A DNA stretch of 64,000 nucleotides, taken from positions 8,410,737 to 8,474,736 of the forward strand of contig JAUCBN010000034.1 of the NCBI GenBank assembly GCA_035048815.1, in the 5' to 3' direction. The position numbers and the translations under genes were made by a program. This stretch comes from Abelmoschus esculentus (taxonomy: Eukaryota > Streptophyta > Magnoliopsida > Malvales > Malvaceae). Below, in pieces: positions 47,659 to 59,748 of the stretch (the first letter of the stretch is position 1; each line of letters opens with the position of its first letter). The notes beneath the pieces are model-generated. The model was given only the letters and a program-made list of their open reading frames with translations. It was not told where the DNA came from and searched no databases.

Positions 47659-48723
47659 GTCCGCCCGAACGTTCGTCTACTTACCTACGTATGGAAACAA
47701 ATTCCAAAACGTTGAGCTACGAAAGATCAGTGGGTACACAACCTATCAATTGTTCTTTTAAGTGAATCATAACAATAAACATGCGAGAAAAGAATATGAT
47801 GATATGACATGCCTGTTGGGATCGCCGGCACACCTCATAGCGCAGCGAAACAAAATTACGACGGTTTTTCCAGTGATCCATGTACGTTTAATCCAAAATC
47901 GGGAGGAAGAGATACGGCAACTTACATTTGGTTCCTTTATAAGCAGCAAAAACAATAATTGGAACTGTTACAATCACGACCGTTCAACAATCTGAATCTT
48001 TAGCCTCCACGAAAAAATATTTTTCGTGATTTTAGTTTTGGGGAATTCGGGATTCATTGATGTGGCTGCTAGACCAAAAATCCCTTATATATGTGTAACC
48101 CTATGTATTAGAGTTTTATTCCAAATTTGTTATAGAAAATATAATCTACTTATACATATATATTTGTTGCTCCTTTTCAATCATTGGGTGTGACCTTATA
48201 GGCTCATTGTAACGTTAGCAATAATATTAGAACAATTCTAATATTACAAACAATGAGTGACATCTAGCAATATATCATTGTCGTCTAAGTTACAAGAGAT
48301 CATGATTCGATGCATCATGTCTATGACCAACTCTCTTAATGCAATGTATCTTTTTGTCTTTTTATATCTATAATAGGCACAAGTCTTGGAATAGTCACAC
48401 TTGTATAGCCTATTTTAATGTTTCTTGATATCTAGAGTGGACTACTGCTAATGAATAATTTGTGATATCTCATATCAACTTATTCAAGCATGGCTATGCA
48501 TTTCTAGTCTCACTCAATCAAGTGGTCTTTGATATATTTTCCTATTATGTAGGAAGGATAAATCCTATCTCGATCATTTACATCTCACTACATACACTGT
48601 AATATGTCCAATGTCAGTTTTTATAGTGTAACTAATTACGAGATACGTTTAACTGCATCAAAACATAAAACAACATATGTTGAGATAGTAATAATCTCAA
48701 GTCTAAGGATCATACATATAATT
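47659..48723. other. Non-coding, repeat-like DNA left of the LARD
   Basis: It contains GTTGGGATCGCCGGCA and CGCAGCGAAACAAAA (about 47815-47855) and GGGTGTGACCTTATAGG (48186), phrases I associate with plant LTR elements, but no ends or ORFs could be fixed. It continues at 59692-59748 beyond the LARD. Confidence 0.35.
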
Positions 48724-48728
48724 GTTAC
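48724..48728 (+). repeat. Target site duplication of the LARD (left)
   Basis: GTTAC precedes the LTR start TGTAATACC and recurs at 59687-59691. Confidence 0.92.
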
Positions 48729-50904
48729 TGTAATACCCAAATTTCGTCCGGGTTCGAATATAAAATAAGGCCTACGTAAATATAATTAAATGAATAATAA
48801 AAAAAGAATAATAACCGAAACTTAAAAAAGAATATATAATATTATATAATAAATATACATATAAATAATATTATATAAAAGGGGTAGAAAATAAAAAAAG
48901 AAAAGGGGGGATAAGAATTTGGTTCGGTTACTTGGGAGTTTTTTTTTGGTTTCCATCGGTTTTTCAAGAGGGTGGTGGCCATGTTTTACTCTGGTTTTTG
49001 GAGAGAAACCGAAGGGGGCATGGGGGCAGAGAGGAAAGAGGGAAGGAAGAAATTATTTTGGCCATCATGGAAACAATGATTAGAGTGATGATAATGGCCA
49101 TGATGGCTGTCATTATGAAGGCAATAATTAAAGTGATAATGGTGACCATCATGAAGTAATGACGAGGGAGTAATTGCAGCAATGATGGGCTCATGATGCA
49201 GCATGATGATATTATGATTGAAGCAATTATGAAGGCAATGATTAGTGATGATGATGGCCATGATGGAAATGATGAACTCATGATGGAGACCAATGATGGC
49301 AGCAATGATGAGGGCATTAATGATGGAAATGATGAACTCATAATGGGGACCAATGATGCAACAATGATGAGAATAATGATGCAACAATGATGAGGAGACA
49401 ACAAGGAAGAATGGAAGAAGGATATTCAAAGCGAAGGAGGTTCCATTCGGTTATTTTTCTAAGGAAAAACAGTGGGAAAGAGGAGGCATGGATTGAAAGA
49501 GAAAAGGATCAAGAATAAAAGGAGAGGCTCGGTCTTAGCAGGAAAAATGGAGAAGCGAACGACAATGGCATCATTACCCAATCATCAAGTCTCCGGTTGC
49601 TCTTCTCTCTTCATTCCCGGCCTTCCCCACTCACGCTTCATCGCCAAAATATGTTGCTGATTCGTGTACAAGTTTGTTCGGGTTGATGGTAATAGGAAAT
49701 TGGTACCTGCAATAAACGACGAATTAATGGAGATTGAAGGTTTGCTGGAATTTCATGCTACTGTTTTGTTAGTGGGAACTACAATTTCAATTGAAAGGTA
49801 AGAATTTTATTTATTTATTTTTTTATGTTAGTTATATTTATTTATTTATAATATGAATCATTTAATTTAAAATCCTCTCAATGTATCTTTTAATTAATGC
49901 TTTTATTTATTTAATTTATGTGTTTGCTTGCATGTTTTAAAATCATATAGAATATTTTTGTTTAGGATGTCATTTAATTTTCACATAGATTAATTAAATT
50001 AGTGCCTTTTAGGGTTAGTCACTTTAATTAATTAATTAATTAAATAGGAGAGATAATTTAGTAACGATGACGTTCTAATCATATATCTCGGATACACTAA
50101 ATGGTCAGTGTTTTGAAATAACATTATGTTGGCCAATAGTGTACTTTGGTATCGTATTCAGCGTGTCATCGAAATGTAGAAAATGGTAAATAATTTATTA
50201 GATAAATAATTTAGGGTTAGAATTTAATAAAATTAATTAGGTAAATAATTAGAAACACCAATAGTAATTATTAATTTTGTTTGATGTCAAAATGGTAGTG
50301 TCCGTACATTCGGACGTTATCATAATACACCCGGTGAAATTAATAATTTAATAGGGTTTAAACATTTAATCAATGGAGCCTTTTTAGGTTAGAACTTAAA
50401 ATGAACCAGATAATAAATCGATCATGCATTTAAAACCTTTTGGGCCAGAATTTATATTTCTTTAAATACAAGTTAAGATTTCCTATTCTAGGACGTCTTT
50501 TTCAAAGCTCGTATTTAAAAGAAATGTACCTTTTTACTCAAAAGGATATTCTTATTCGAGCGATGTTTATTCGATAATAATTAATTAAATTAAATTATTC
50601 GAAATGCCAAATGCCACGTGTAATTAATAAGGTACCGATTTCGGGCGCTCGTAAGGGTCGTCCTTACGCGTAACCGACTCCCGAACCCAAATGTTTTCAA
50701 AATGAATCTCTGGTTTGTTTTATGGTGTCTGGCCTACCAAAGTGGCCGGTGGCGACTCCAAGTTATTTTCAAAATTAAAAGAATACACGTTTTAACATGA
50801 CTCCAATTTTTCATAAATAACAATTAAAAGCAATAACATTCAATTTTTCAAAATTCACTCGCCAGGCTATTTTTCACACTTCCGGTTTTAAAATGGTCGC
50901 GACA
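48729..50904 (+). repeat. LARD 5' LTR
   Basis: TGTAATACC...GCGACAG boundary at GACA (50904). An imperfect minisatellite built on ATGATG(G) and GGC(A/C)ATGATG occupies 49060-49395. The ORFs across it are by-products of this repeat. A probable leader segment follows (49480-49670). Confidence 0.92.
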
Positions 50905-50907
50905 GCT

Positions 50908-50925
50908 TGGCGACTCCGCTGGGGA
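50908..50925 (+). promoter_or_regulatory. LARD primer binding site, tRNA-Arg
   Basis: TGGCGACTCCGCTGGGGA three bases after the LTR. From memory it is the complement of the 3' end of plant tRNA-Arg(ACG) with CCA; tRNA-Arg is the primer reported for Ogre. Confidence 0.8.
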
Positions 50926-53900
50926 CTTTTTTTGAGAGTCAGGCCTAATTATTAATTACACGTGGCATATCAGTATTTTGAATATAGATATTAATTTAAT
51001 TCATTATTGTCAAATAAATATCGTTTGGATGAGGATAGTATTTTCATTTTGTGTGATATATCTGTCATTCATGCATCAGCTCTCGACCCGAGCTTTTACC
51101 CTTGAGTGGGAGTTAGATATTGTCCGACGTGATGCTATCCAGCTCCGAGTTTCGGATTTTTATCTACTTTCGGTATACTAACCTTACGCGTCGTGAGGTC
51201 TTCACCTCCGTTGTAAGGGACCTATACTACCGAATCGATGTCTTATCGCCGTAGTAGATGGTAACGACAGTTCGGGAACCCGGAATCTAGACCAAAATCC
51301 ACATGTGTAGAGTAGAAACCTACCCCTATTAGAGCCAGACAGGGACCATAAGATAAGGCGGTATGCTGCTGAAATGCCGCCGAAATTAGGATTTCTCTGT
51401 TTAACTGCTCTCTGGTTATTTTGTACAACATAATATGCTCTCTGGTTATTTTCATGCGACATAAATTGTTTTCTGGTTATTTTTCACAAGTTAATTTATT
51501 TTTGTTCAGATTATTATTTCACCATACTAACACTTTTTTGGTGGTGTGTGAGTGAGTTCATATAGCATGCATTAGAGGTATCGATTAGAGAGCTAGTTGT
51601 ATAAACAATAGTCATAAATTAAAGGGTTTGATATACAAGTGGAAGACAATATGTCGGGGTGGATCATATTCGAGAAGACTCAGTACAAGATCAGAGTTAG
51701 TGTTTGGAGAGATCAAGTATCAATAATACAAGGATATTTCAGAAGACTTCAAGAACAGTACATGTTTGCTAAAATCAAGGGTAATTTAAGAATTTTTAGA
51801 TAGTAACACGAAGGGTCATTCTCAGTGAAGTGTCTTAGTTGCTGTTAGGAGAATGGTTACAACATCAACAATAAGAGGATATGAGGTTTTGCTACACCGT
51901 TCCAGTAGGTGAAAAGAATTAGATTTATATTGGGTTTAGCATTCGTTCGAGCCTTAAATCGGGTACTGGGGCAAGTGTAGATATAAGTGAGGCATGATGA
52001 TTAGAAGGCAAAGATAGTCAGAAAATGGATATTTGGCGGATTAACTAGGGGCATCCCAAGGTTAGTGTTGACGAAAGAGAACTCGAAGATAAAAAGGGAT
52101 TATGAGATCAAGATCAAGGTTCAACTGTCATAAACGACAGAAATTATCAAAGAGAAAGCCAGAAGAACTACACGACATGTAGAATATCAGTTTGTAAGTT
52201 TTGAACCAACGCTTAAAGTGAAGGACTACACGATAATTACCCAGATGATGCAAAGATAGAATCAGTGATCAATTTCAGAACCAAGTACAGGAAATATCAG
52301 ATATATATAGATTTTTCTCGATAAAGTGGAAGACTCGTCAACAGATTTTCATTGACATACCAGTACAGTTGCCGAACCAGACTGAACGAGGTAATCAACC
52401 AAGAAGCTCGAGCCAACTATCATCTATTAACAAATTGGCTTCCCCTTGTATTCGATCTTTTAGTTAGATGAGTGTTGTCTAATGACTAACTCTTGAAATC
52501 GATATCTCTTGCATTCATGCATTGTAGAGTAGATTTATATTTAAGTTGTTTTACACAATTTTGTTAACATATTTTGTTCATAATACAATTTCATTATTTT
52601 GACATGTTGACATCTTCATATTACTGCATTCATACATATGTTTATTTCATGTTTTATATCATTATCATTTATCAGCATTGCATTTTGAGGGGCATGAATG
52701 TGTTAGAAATTTCAGAAAGTTATTGAAGACCATTTGGGTAACATGGAAAATATCAGTCGGTCTCAAAATCAGACATCAGTTTTCACATTGCCTAGAGTCT
52801 AGGAGATTGAGAAAGAAAGACATCCAGATGAAATGCAGATACGAGAGATTGATATGAAAATTTATCTTATACAAGGGTTCAATTTGAAAGGTTTTCTTAG
52901 AAAACACAAAAGAAAAAGTAAAAGAAAAAAGAAAAATGCAAAAAGAAGTCAAAAAGAGAAAAGACGATCAAGTTCAATTCAAAATAGTTGGGGCATCTAC
53001 AGAAAGTTCAGAAAGTTCAGAAGACCAGATTTTGTGCTATGGAAGCAACAATAAAATGTTCAACCATGATGTTGATAACTTGAGAAGACTTATGGTATTT
53101 TGATCACCCTAAACGATGGGGTAAATTTTGTCGAGTCATAAAATTATCAGTGTCATTATGAAGATGAAAGCCAAGAAGTTCATACCAAACAAAGAGCAGC
53201 CAAAAGAGAAGTTACATTGATGCTTCAAAACCTGAGAATTCAGCATTGAGACAGAAACAGAAAAAAGAAAGTCGATGGTAAAAATGGGGTGGTTGAAATT
53301 CGCTCCAGTTTCCTTTGATGAATGGTAAACAATTGAATCACAGGGGATTCGTCTGCATTTTTGGGATCATTACGGAGTAATACCCTGAATCATCCCAATT
53401 GCTTTTGCCCGCGAGCATTGGGGGTTCTTTGCAGGGGAAGTTATTTCAATTTATTTGCTCATGATGCTTGTTTCATATATATTTTTCTCAAGTGGCAAAC
53501 ATTCATATTCTTTGACTCTTTAATTCTTTGATTCTTTAATTCATTAATCATTTGATTATTTGTTATGGGTTATTTTTTTTATCACCCATACACATATGTA
53601 TATATGTCATCATTGATTTCCTTCTTTCATTTTATGTTCTTTGATTCTTTGTTATGGGTTAATTTTTGATCGCCCATACATTTATATATATATGTATATC
53701 ATCACTAACATCATTTTTTAGGTATTGAATATCAATTGCAGAATTGCTCTAAAATCAAATTCAGAGATCAACTTTAATAATGTGACTCGTTTCTACTTTA
53801 TTTAGGCTAAAAGGAGAACATTAATGAGTGTTCAGGAATCAGGGGAAAATCCCAAACAAATTTTGAGTGAATTTCCTCTCAAGCATTGTTAATTAAAGTC

Positions 53901-55900
53901 TTTGAATGAAGTGATAACCCAAAACATCGTCCAACTGAAGTCTGCTTTTCTTCAACAATATCCATGTATGGGATGATATTTGGCATTCCTTGATCTCCCT
54001 TCTCAAAGAAAGAAAATAAGAAAAATATACTTTGTTGTCCCATTTTAGCCTGATGTTATTTTTCTTTCGATACCACCCAAACCAAGGATCACCCCTACAC
54101 TGGGGGCAAAAGAGCATGAAAATTTATTCGGAAATGAAATATGTTTGGTTGTGATGCCTTGTGAATTAGGGGCAAAAATATGAGTGAAATGCGAAACCAA
54201 GAAAAATAAGATGAGTGAAGAGGAACATTTTGAATCAACACAGAAAAATGAAAAAGTAGAGAGTAAAAGTTCGTTTCTGAAGAGTCAAGTTCAAACTGTT
54301 GACATTAAAATTGAAGCATTCGATAAAAGAAAAATGAATAGAAAGTTTTGTAAGATATTTTGAAGAGATGAACCACCGACAAAAGAAGTGGTGAAAAGGA
54401 AATGACCTCTAGGGTGAAAACCTAAAAAGGGCAGTCTAGAGCGATCCGTAAAGAGAAAAAAAAATATTTCATCAGAGCATATTCAGTTCAATGTAACAAT
54501 GATCCTTGGTTTTATTACCCTTAAATAATTATTTGAGCCTATATATCCTTTCTTTGGTAGCCATGAACCATAAACTATATTATGAGCCACAAAAGACCAT
54601 TTTGACCATATACGGGTATTGGAACAAGGAGAGTTAGTCTTCAGAATATATCCCGCTTATCAGGGTTAACCTTCCTTCAAGGATTTTTAGTTTTCTAATG
54701 CTTGATCGAGATCAGAAAAGAGGGAAGAATTGGGTATGGTGAGCTAGTGAGAAAAAGTGTGTCACCTAAACATGATAGAATTAGGAAAATGAGAATGTTT
54801 CTCCTAAAAATCTAATAAAGTGAAAAAGGATCACATTAGAGTTGATCTTTGCAAATTGGATCAAAGGCTTTGTTGCACTTGATATTTAAAGGCCTAATTT
54901 TATGTATTCTTGTTTGCCATGACTATCAAATTATTCAAATTTCTCAAAATTAGTAAAATACTATTTTGAGCTTTTTTGCTTATCGTTCAACAAGCATCTT
55001 GCAGATAAATTGATTAGATACAAGAAAAGTAAAGGATTTCATGGGTATTACTATGATGTACTAACCCTTTAAGTGCAGGCGGAACAGATCGATACGTGAT
55101 TAATGATGAAAAGTCAGATGACGAACAACTAGAGCTTCGAATGTCAAAATATTTGAGCAAAAGCAACAAAGATGACGCAAGTAAACTTGGAGCAAAGAAA
55201 GAGCAATGACCATTATTTGGGGCAAAATATAGCCAAATCAATTCATCAAAGTGTGGAAATTGTTATTATTGAGACATCACAAGACAAAGAAGCCCTACAG
55301 GGTGAAAATCAGAATGAGAAAACAAGACAATTATGCTCAAGTTCGAGTGGGGCAATGCTACAAAAGTGTGTCAGAAGAACATACTATCATGAGAAATTCA
55401 AAAATCGAAGCAATGGAAATGGTGAATTCCTTCAAAGTAGAGAACAAATCTCACATAGAACGGATTTTTCTTGGTGTGCAAAGGTTGAAAATACAAGAGA
55501 AGAATATGTTGAAAACCAGAACAAACATCATAGAGAATGTGACAGACTTCATTTGTTGAAAAAAAAAGAAAAAAGACAGAAAAAGAAAAGAAAGAATAAA
55601 TCTAAAGTGAAAACCTGAAAAGACGCTTTAGAGAAAAAAACAGAAATCCCAAAAATTGAACCTAAGTGTGAGATGAATTCTCATATCAGTCAAAGAAGAT
55701 ATGTCAAGAGATAAAGCAAGAAATTTTTAGCACATTCCCTGAAGCTGAAAGTTTAAACCGAGTGGTCTTCAAATAACATTCATGCATCATAATAGAAATA
55801 TTTGCATTGGGATCATACTAATAATGCATCATATTTCTGTTAAACAGGATTCAAAAGTCTATGAGAAATGATTCAAGAAAAAACAACAACAACAATTCAA
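50926..55900 (+). other. LARD interior, non-coding
   Basis: AT-rich and purine-rich, no retroviral motif found in six frames. Short frames at 52833-53054 and 55172-55618 encode only Lys/Arg/Glu-rich strings. A 70-base direct repeat built on GTTATGGGTTA...CCCATACA occurs at 53565-53690. Confidence 0.6.
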
Positions 55901-55915
55901 GTTTCATGGGATATG

Positions 55916-56700
55916 AGGAATTTCATAATGAGAAGAACAGCCTCAGGTTCCATCACTTTTTGATCTGGAGAATTTCATAATAAGAAGAACAGCTCCAAAT
56001 TTCATGAAATACGAGGAAATTCATAATGAGAAGAACAGCCTCGGGTTTCATCACCTTTTGTCTGAAGAAATTCATAATAAGAAGAACAGCTTCAGGTCAT
56101 GGAGAATTTCATAATAAGAAGAACAACTCCAAATTTCATGAAATACGAGGAAATTCATAATGAGAAGAACAGCCTCGGGTTTCATCACTTTGTGTCTGAA
56201 GAAATTCATAATAAGAAGAACAGTTTCAGACCCTGGAGAATTTCATAATAAGAAGAACAACTCCAAATTTCTAGGAGATGAGGAATTTCATAATAAGAAG
56301 AACAGCTCCAAATTCGATGGGATACGAAGAATTTCATAATAAGAAGAACAGCTTCGAGTTCCATCACCTTTTGTCTGAAGAAATTCATAATAAGAAGAAC
56401 AACTTCAGACCCTGGAGAATTTCATAATAAGAAGAACAACTCCATATTTCTTGGAAGACGAGGAATTTCATAATAAGAAGAACAACCTCAATTTCCGTCA
56501 CTTGATGAGTTTGGAGAATTTCATAATAAGAAGAACAGCTCCAAATTCGATGGGATACGAAGAATTTCATAATAAGAAGAACAGCTTCGGGTTTCATCAC
56601 TTTTTGTTTAAAGAATTTCGTAATAAGAAGAACAGCTTCAGACTCTTCAGTGGAGATAGAGAATTTCGTAATAAGAAGAACAACTCCATATTCCATTGTT
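55916..56700 (+). repeat. Seventeen-copy repeat array, core GAATTTCATAATAAGAAG
   Basis: A conserved core (GAA(A/T)TTC(A/G)TAAT(A/G)AGAAG then AACA(G/A)C) recurs 17 times at 35-52-base intervals with alternating spacer types (for example CTCCAAATT and CTTCGGGTTTCATCAC). Four more copies lie at 57229-57410. Apparent ORFs on both strands here are repeat translations. Confidence 0.9.
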
Positions 56701-57000
56701 AAATCCTTCGGGTCATTAATAAGTCCTTCGGGCATGATGCTAAATCCTTCGGGCATGATGCTAAATCCTTCGGGTCATTAATAAGTCCTTCGGGCATGAT
56801 GTTAAGTCCTTCGGGCCGTCACCTTCGGGAGTGATGATATCGTTTGCACAATCAAGGTGGCAATTCGATTTTAAATCCTTCGGGTCATCAATAAGTCCTT
56901 CGGGCATGATGTTAAGTCCTTCGGGCCGTCACCTTCGGGAGTGATGATATCGTTTGTACAATCAAGGAGGCAATTCGATCTTAAATCCTTCGGGTCATCA
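56700..57000 (+). repeat. CCTTCGGG repeats with a ~113-bp duplicated unit
   Basis: About 17 CCTTCGGG motifs. Two consecutive copies of a unit of roughly 113 bases (about 56765-56877 and 56878-56990), each ending in a GATATCGTTTG...CAATTCGAT segment. Confidence 0.85.
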
Positions 57001-57228
57001 GGAAATAAAACCTTGAGCAACATCAATCAGGTTAAATCAACAATGAGTTCAGACGAAAATGTTCAATCTTGAACAGGGAAGCGATGATGATGACAAATGA
57101 AAAGATAGTTTTTTCAACTTAATCCATGTTGAATTTATATTAATTGATAGTTTCTCTTTTTTTTTGCAGAGAAGAATTCAAGGTTCAAAAAGAATTCAAA
57201 CAACAATTCAAGCTTTCTTGGAATATGA

Positions 57229-57410
57229 GGAATTTCATAATAAGAAGAACAGCCTCAGGTTCCATCACTTTGGTCTGGAGAATTTCGTAATGAGAAGAAC
57301 AACTCCAGGTTTCAGGGGATACGAGGAATTTCGTAATGAGAAGAACAGCCTTGGGTTCCATAACAGGTATTTTGCTTGAAGAATTTCGTAATGAGAAGAA
57401 CAGCTTCAAG
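57229..57410 (+). repeat. Four further copies of the AGAAGAACA repeat
   Basis: Same core as at 55916-56700, mostly of the TCGTAATGAGAAG variant, directly upstream of the polypurine tract. Confidence 0.85.
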
Positions 57411-57510
57411 CTTTGTTAGCGTAACACAGGCCAGGAAACTTAGACGAAATTCGTGTCTTTTCAGTCTTTGCTCGTCTCCTGTTCCACAACATTGAGCAAA
57501 GAGGGGCAGC

Positions 57511-59686
57511 TGTAATACTCGAATTTCGTCCGGGTTCGAATATAAAATAAGGCCTACGTAAATATAATTAAATGAATAATAAAAAAAAGAATAATAACCG
57601 AAACTTAAAAAAGAATATATAATATTATATAATAAATATACATATAAATAATATTATATAAAAGGGGTAGAAAATAAAAAAAGAAAAGGGGGATAAGGAT
57701 TTGGTTCGGTTACTTGGGAGTTTTTTTTTGGTTTCCATCGGTTTTTCAAGAGGGTGGTGGCCATGTTTTACTCTGGTTTTTGGAGAGAAACCGAAGGGGG
57801 CATGGGGGCAGAGAGGAAAGAGGGAAGGAAGAAATTATTTTGGCCATCATGGAAACAATGATTAGAGTGATGATAATGGCCATGATGGCTGTCATTATGA
57901 AGGCAATAATTAAAGTGATAATGGTGACCATCATGAAGTAATGACGAGGGAGTAATTGCAGCAATGATGGGCTCATGATGCAGCATGATGATATCATGAT
58001 TGAAGCAATTATGAAGGCAATGATTAGTGATGATGATGGCCATGATGGAAATGATGATCTCATGATGGAGACCAATGATGGCAGCAATGATGAGGGCATT
58101 AATGATGGAAATGATGAACTCATAATGGGGACCAATGATGCAACAATGATGAGAATAATGATGCAACAATGATGAAGAGACAACAAGGAAGAATGGAAGA
58201 AGGATATTCAAAGCGAAGGAGGTTCCATTCGGTTATTTTTCTAAGGAAAAACAGTGGGAAAGAGGAGGCATGGATCGAAAGAGAAAAGGATCAAGAATAA
58301 AAGGAGAGGCTCGGTCTTAGCAGGAAAAATGGAGAAGCGAACGACAATGGCATCATTACCCAATCATCAAGTCTCCGGTTGCTCTTCTCTCTTCATTCCC
58401 GGCCTTCCCCACTCACGCTTCATCGCCAAAATATGTTGCTGATTCGTGTACAAGTTTGTTCGGGTTGATGGTAATAGGAAATTGGTGCCTGCAACAAACG
58501 ACGAATTAATGGAGATTGAAGGTTTCCTGGAATTTCATGCTACTGTTTTGTTAGTGGGAACTACAATTTCAATTGAAAGGTAAGAATTTTATTTATTTAT
58601 TTTTTATGTTAGTTATATTTATTTATTTATAATATGAATCATTTAATTTAAAATCCTCTCAATGTATCTTTTAATTAATGCTTTTATTTATTTAATTTAT
58701 GTGTTTGCTTGCATGTTTTAAAATCATATAGAATATTTTTGTTTAGGATGTCATTTAATTTTCACATAGATTAATTAAATTAGAGCCTTTTAGGGTTAGT
58801 CACTTTAATTAATTAATTAATTATTAAATAGGAGAGATAATTTTAACGATGACGTTCTAATCATATATCTCGGATACACTAAATGGTCAGTGTTTTGAAA
58901 TAACATTATGTTGGCCAATAGTGTACTTTGGTATCGTATTCGGCGTGTCATCGAAATGTAGAAAATGGTAAATAATTTATTAGATAAATAATTTAGGGTT
59001 AGAATTTAATAAAATTAATTAGGTAAATAATTAGAAACACCAATAGTAATTATTAATTTTGTTTGGTGTCAAAATGGTAGTGTCCGTACATTCGGATGTT
59101 ATCATAATACACCCGGTGAAATTAATAATTTAATAGGGTTTAAACATTTAATCAATGGAGCCTTTTTAGGTTAGAACTTAAAATGAACCAGATAATAAAT
59201 CGATCATGCATTTAAAACCTTTTGGGCCAGAATTTATATTTCTTTAAATACAAGTTAAGATTTCCTATTCTAGGACATCTTTTTCAAAGCTCGTATTTAA
59301 AAGAAATGTACCTTTTTACTCAAAAGGATATTCTTATTCGAGTGATGTTTATTCGATAATAATGAATTAAATTAAATTATTCGAAATGCCAAATGCCACG
59401 TGTAATTAATAAGGTACCGAGTTCGGGCGCTCGTAAGGGTCGTCCTTACGCGTAACCGACTCCCGAACCCAAATGTTTTCAAAATGAATCTCTGGTTTGT
59501 TTTATGGTGTCTGGCCTACCAAAGTGGCCGGTGGCGACTCCAAGTTATTTTCAAAATTAAAAGAATACACGTTTTAACATGACTCCAATTTTTTATAAAT
59601 AACAATTAAAAGCAATAACATTCAATTTTTCAAAATTCACTCGCCAGGCTATTTTTCACACTTCCGGTTTTAAAATGGTCGCGACA
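57511..59686 (+). repeat. LARD 3' LTR
   Basis: 2176 bases, paired with 48729-50904, including the same ATGATG minisatellite (57845-58180). Confidence 0.92.
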
Positions 59687-59691
59687 GTTAC
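59687..59691 (+). repeat. Target site duplication of the LARD (right)
   Basis: GTTAC, identical to 48724-48728. Confidence 0.92.
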
Positions 59692-59748
59692 TATGAACAA
59701 TATCGTTACCGTCACATAATAATCTAAGACATATGCTCACAGTGTATC

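Larger units (their letters stand above)
48729..59686 (+). mobile_element. Tat/Ogre-type LARD: complete non-coding 10.96-kb LTR element
   Basis: Two LTRs of exactly 2176 bases, GTTAC duplication, primer site complementary to tRNA-Arg and a polypurine tract CAAAGAGGGGCAGC before the 3' LTR. The 6.6-kb interior has no recognisable gag, protease, RT or integrase in any frame; the longest ORFs are low-complexity. The tRNA-Arg site and tandem repeats close to the 3' LTR are typical of the Tat/Ogre lineage. The LTRs differ at about 20 sites by eye (about 1%), so it is among the youngest insertions here and must have been moved by an autonomous partner. Confidence 0.9.

Noticed and set aside
48964..49429. 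Open frames of 146-147 codons on the minus strand rich in Ile/His/Ser (and the same at 57746-58211)
   Set aside because: They are translations of the ATGATG minisatellite in both LARD LTRs and have no domain character.
56206..56756. Minus-strand frames with repeated VLLIMKF/CSSYYEI strings
   Set aside because: By-product of the AGAAGAACA repeat array; both strands and several frames are open for the same reason.
55916..57410. Regular short repeats with variable spacers, CRISPR-like at first sight
   Set aside because: Plant nuclear context, no cas genes, imperfect repeats and non-unique alternating spacers; it is an LTR-element tandem array.
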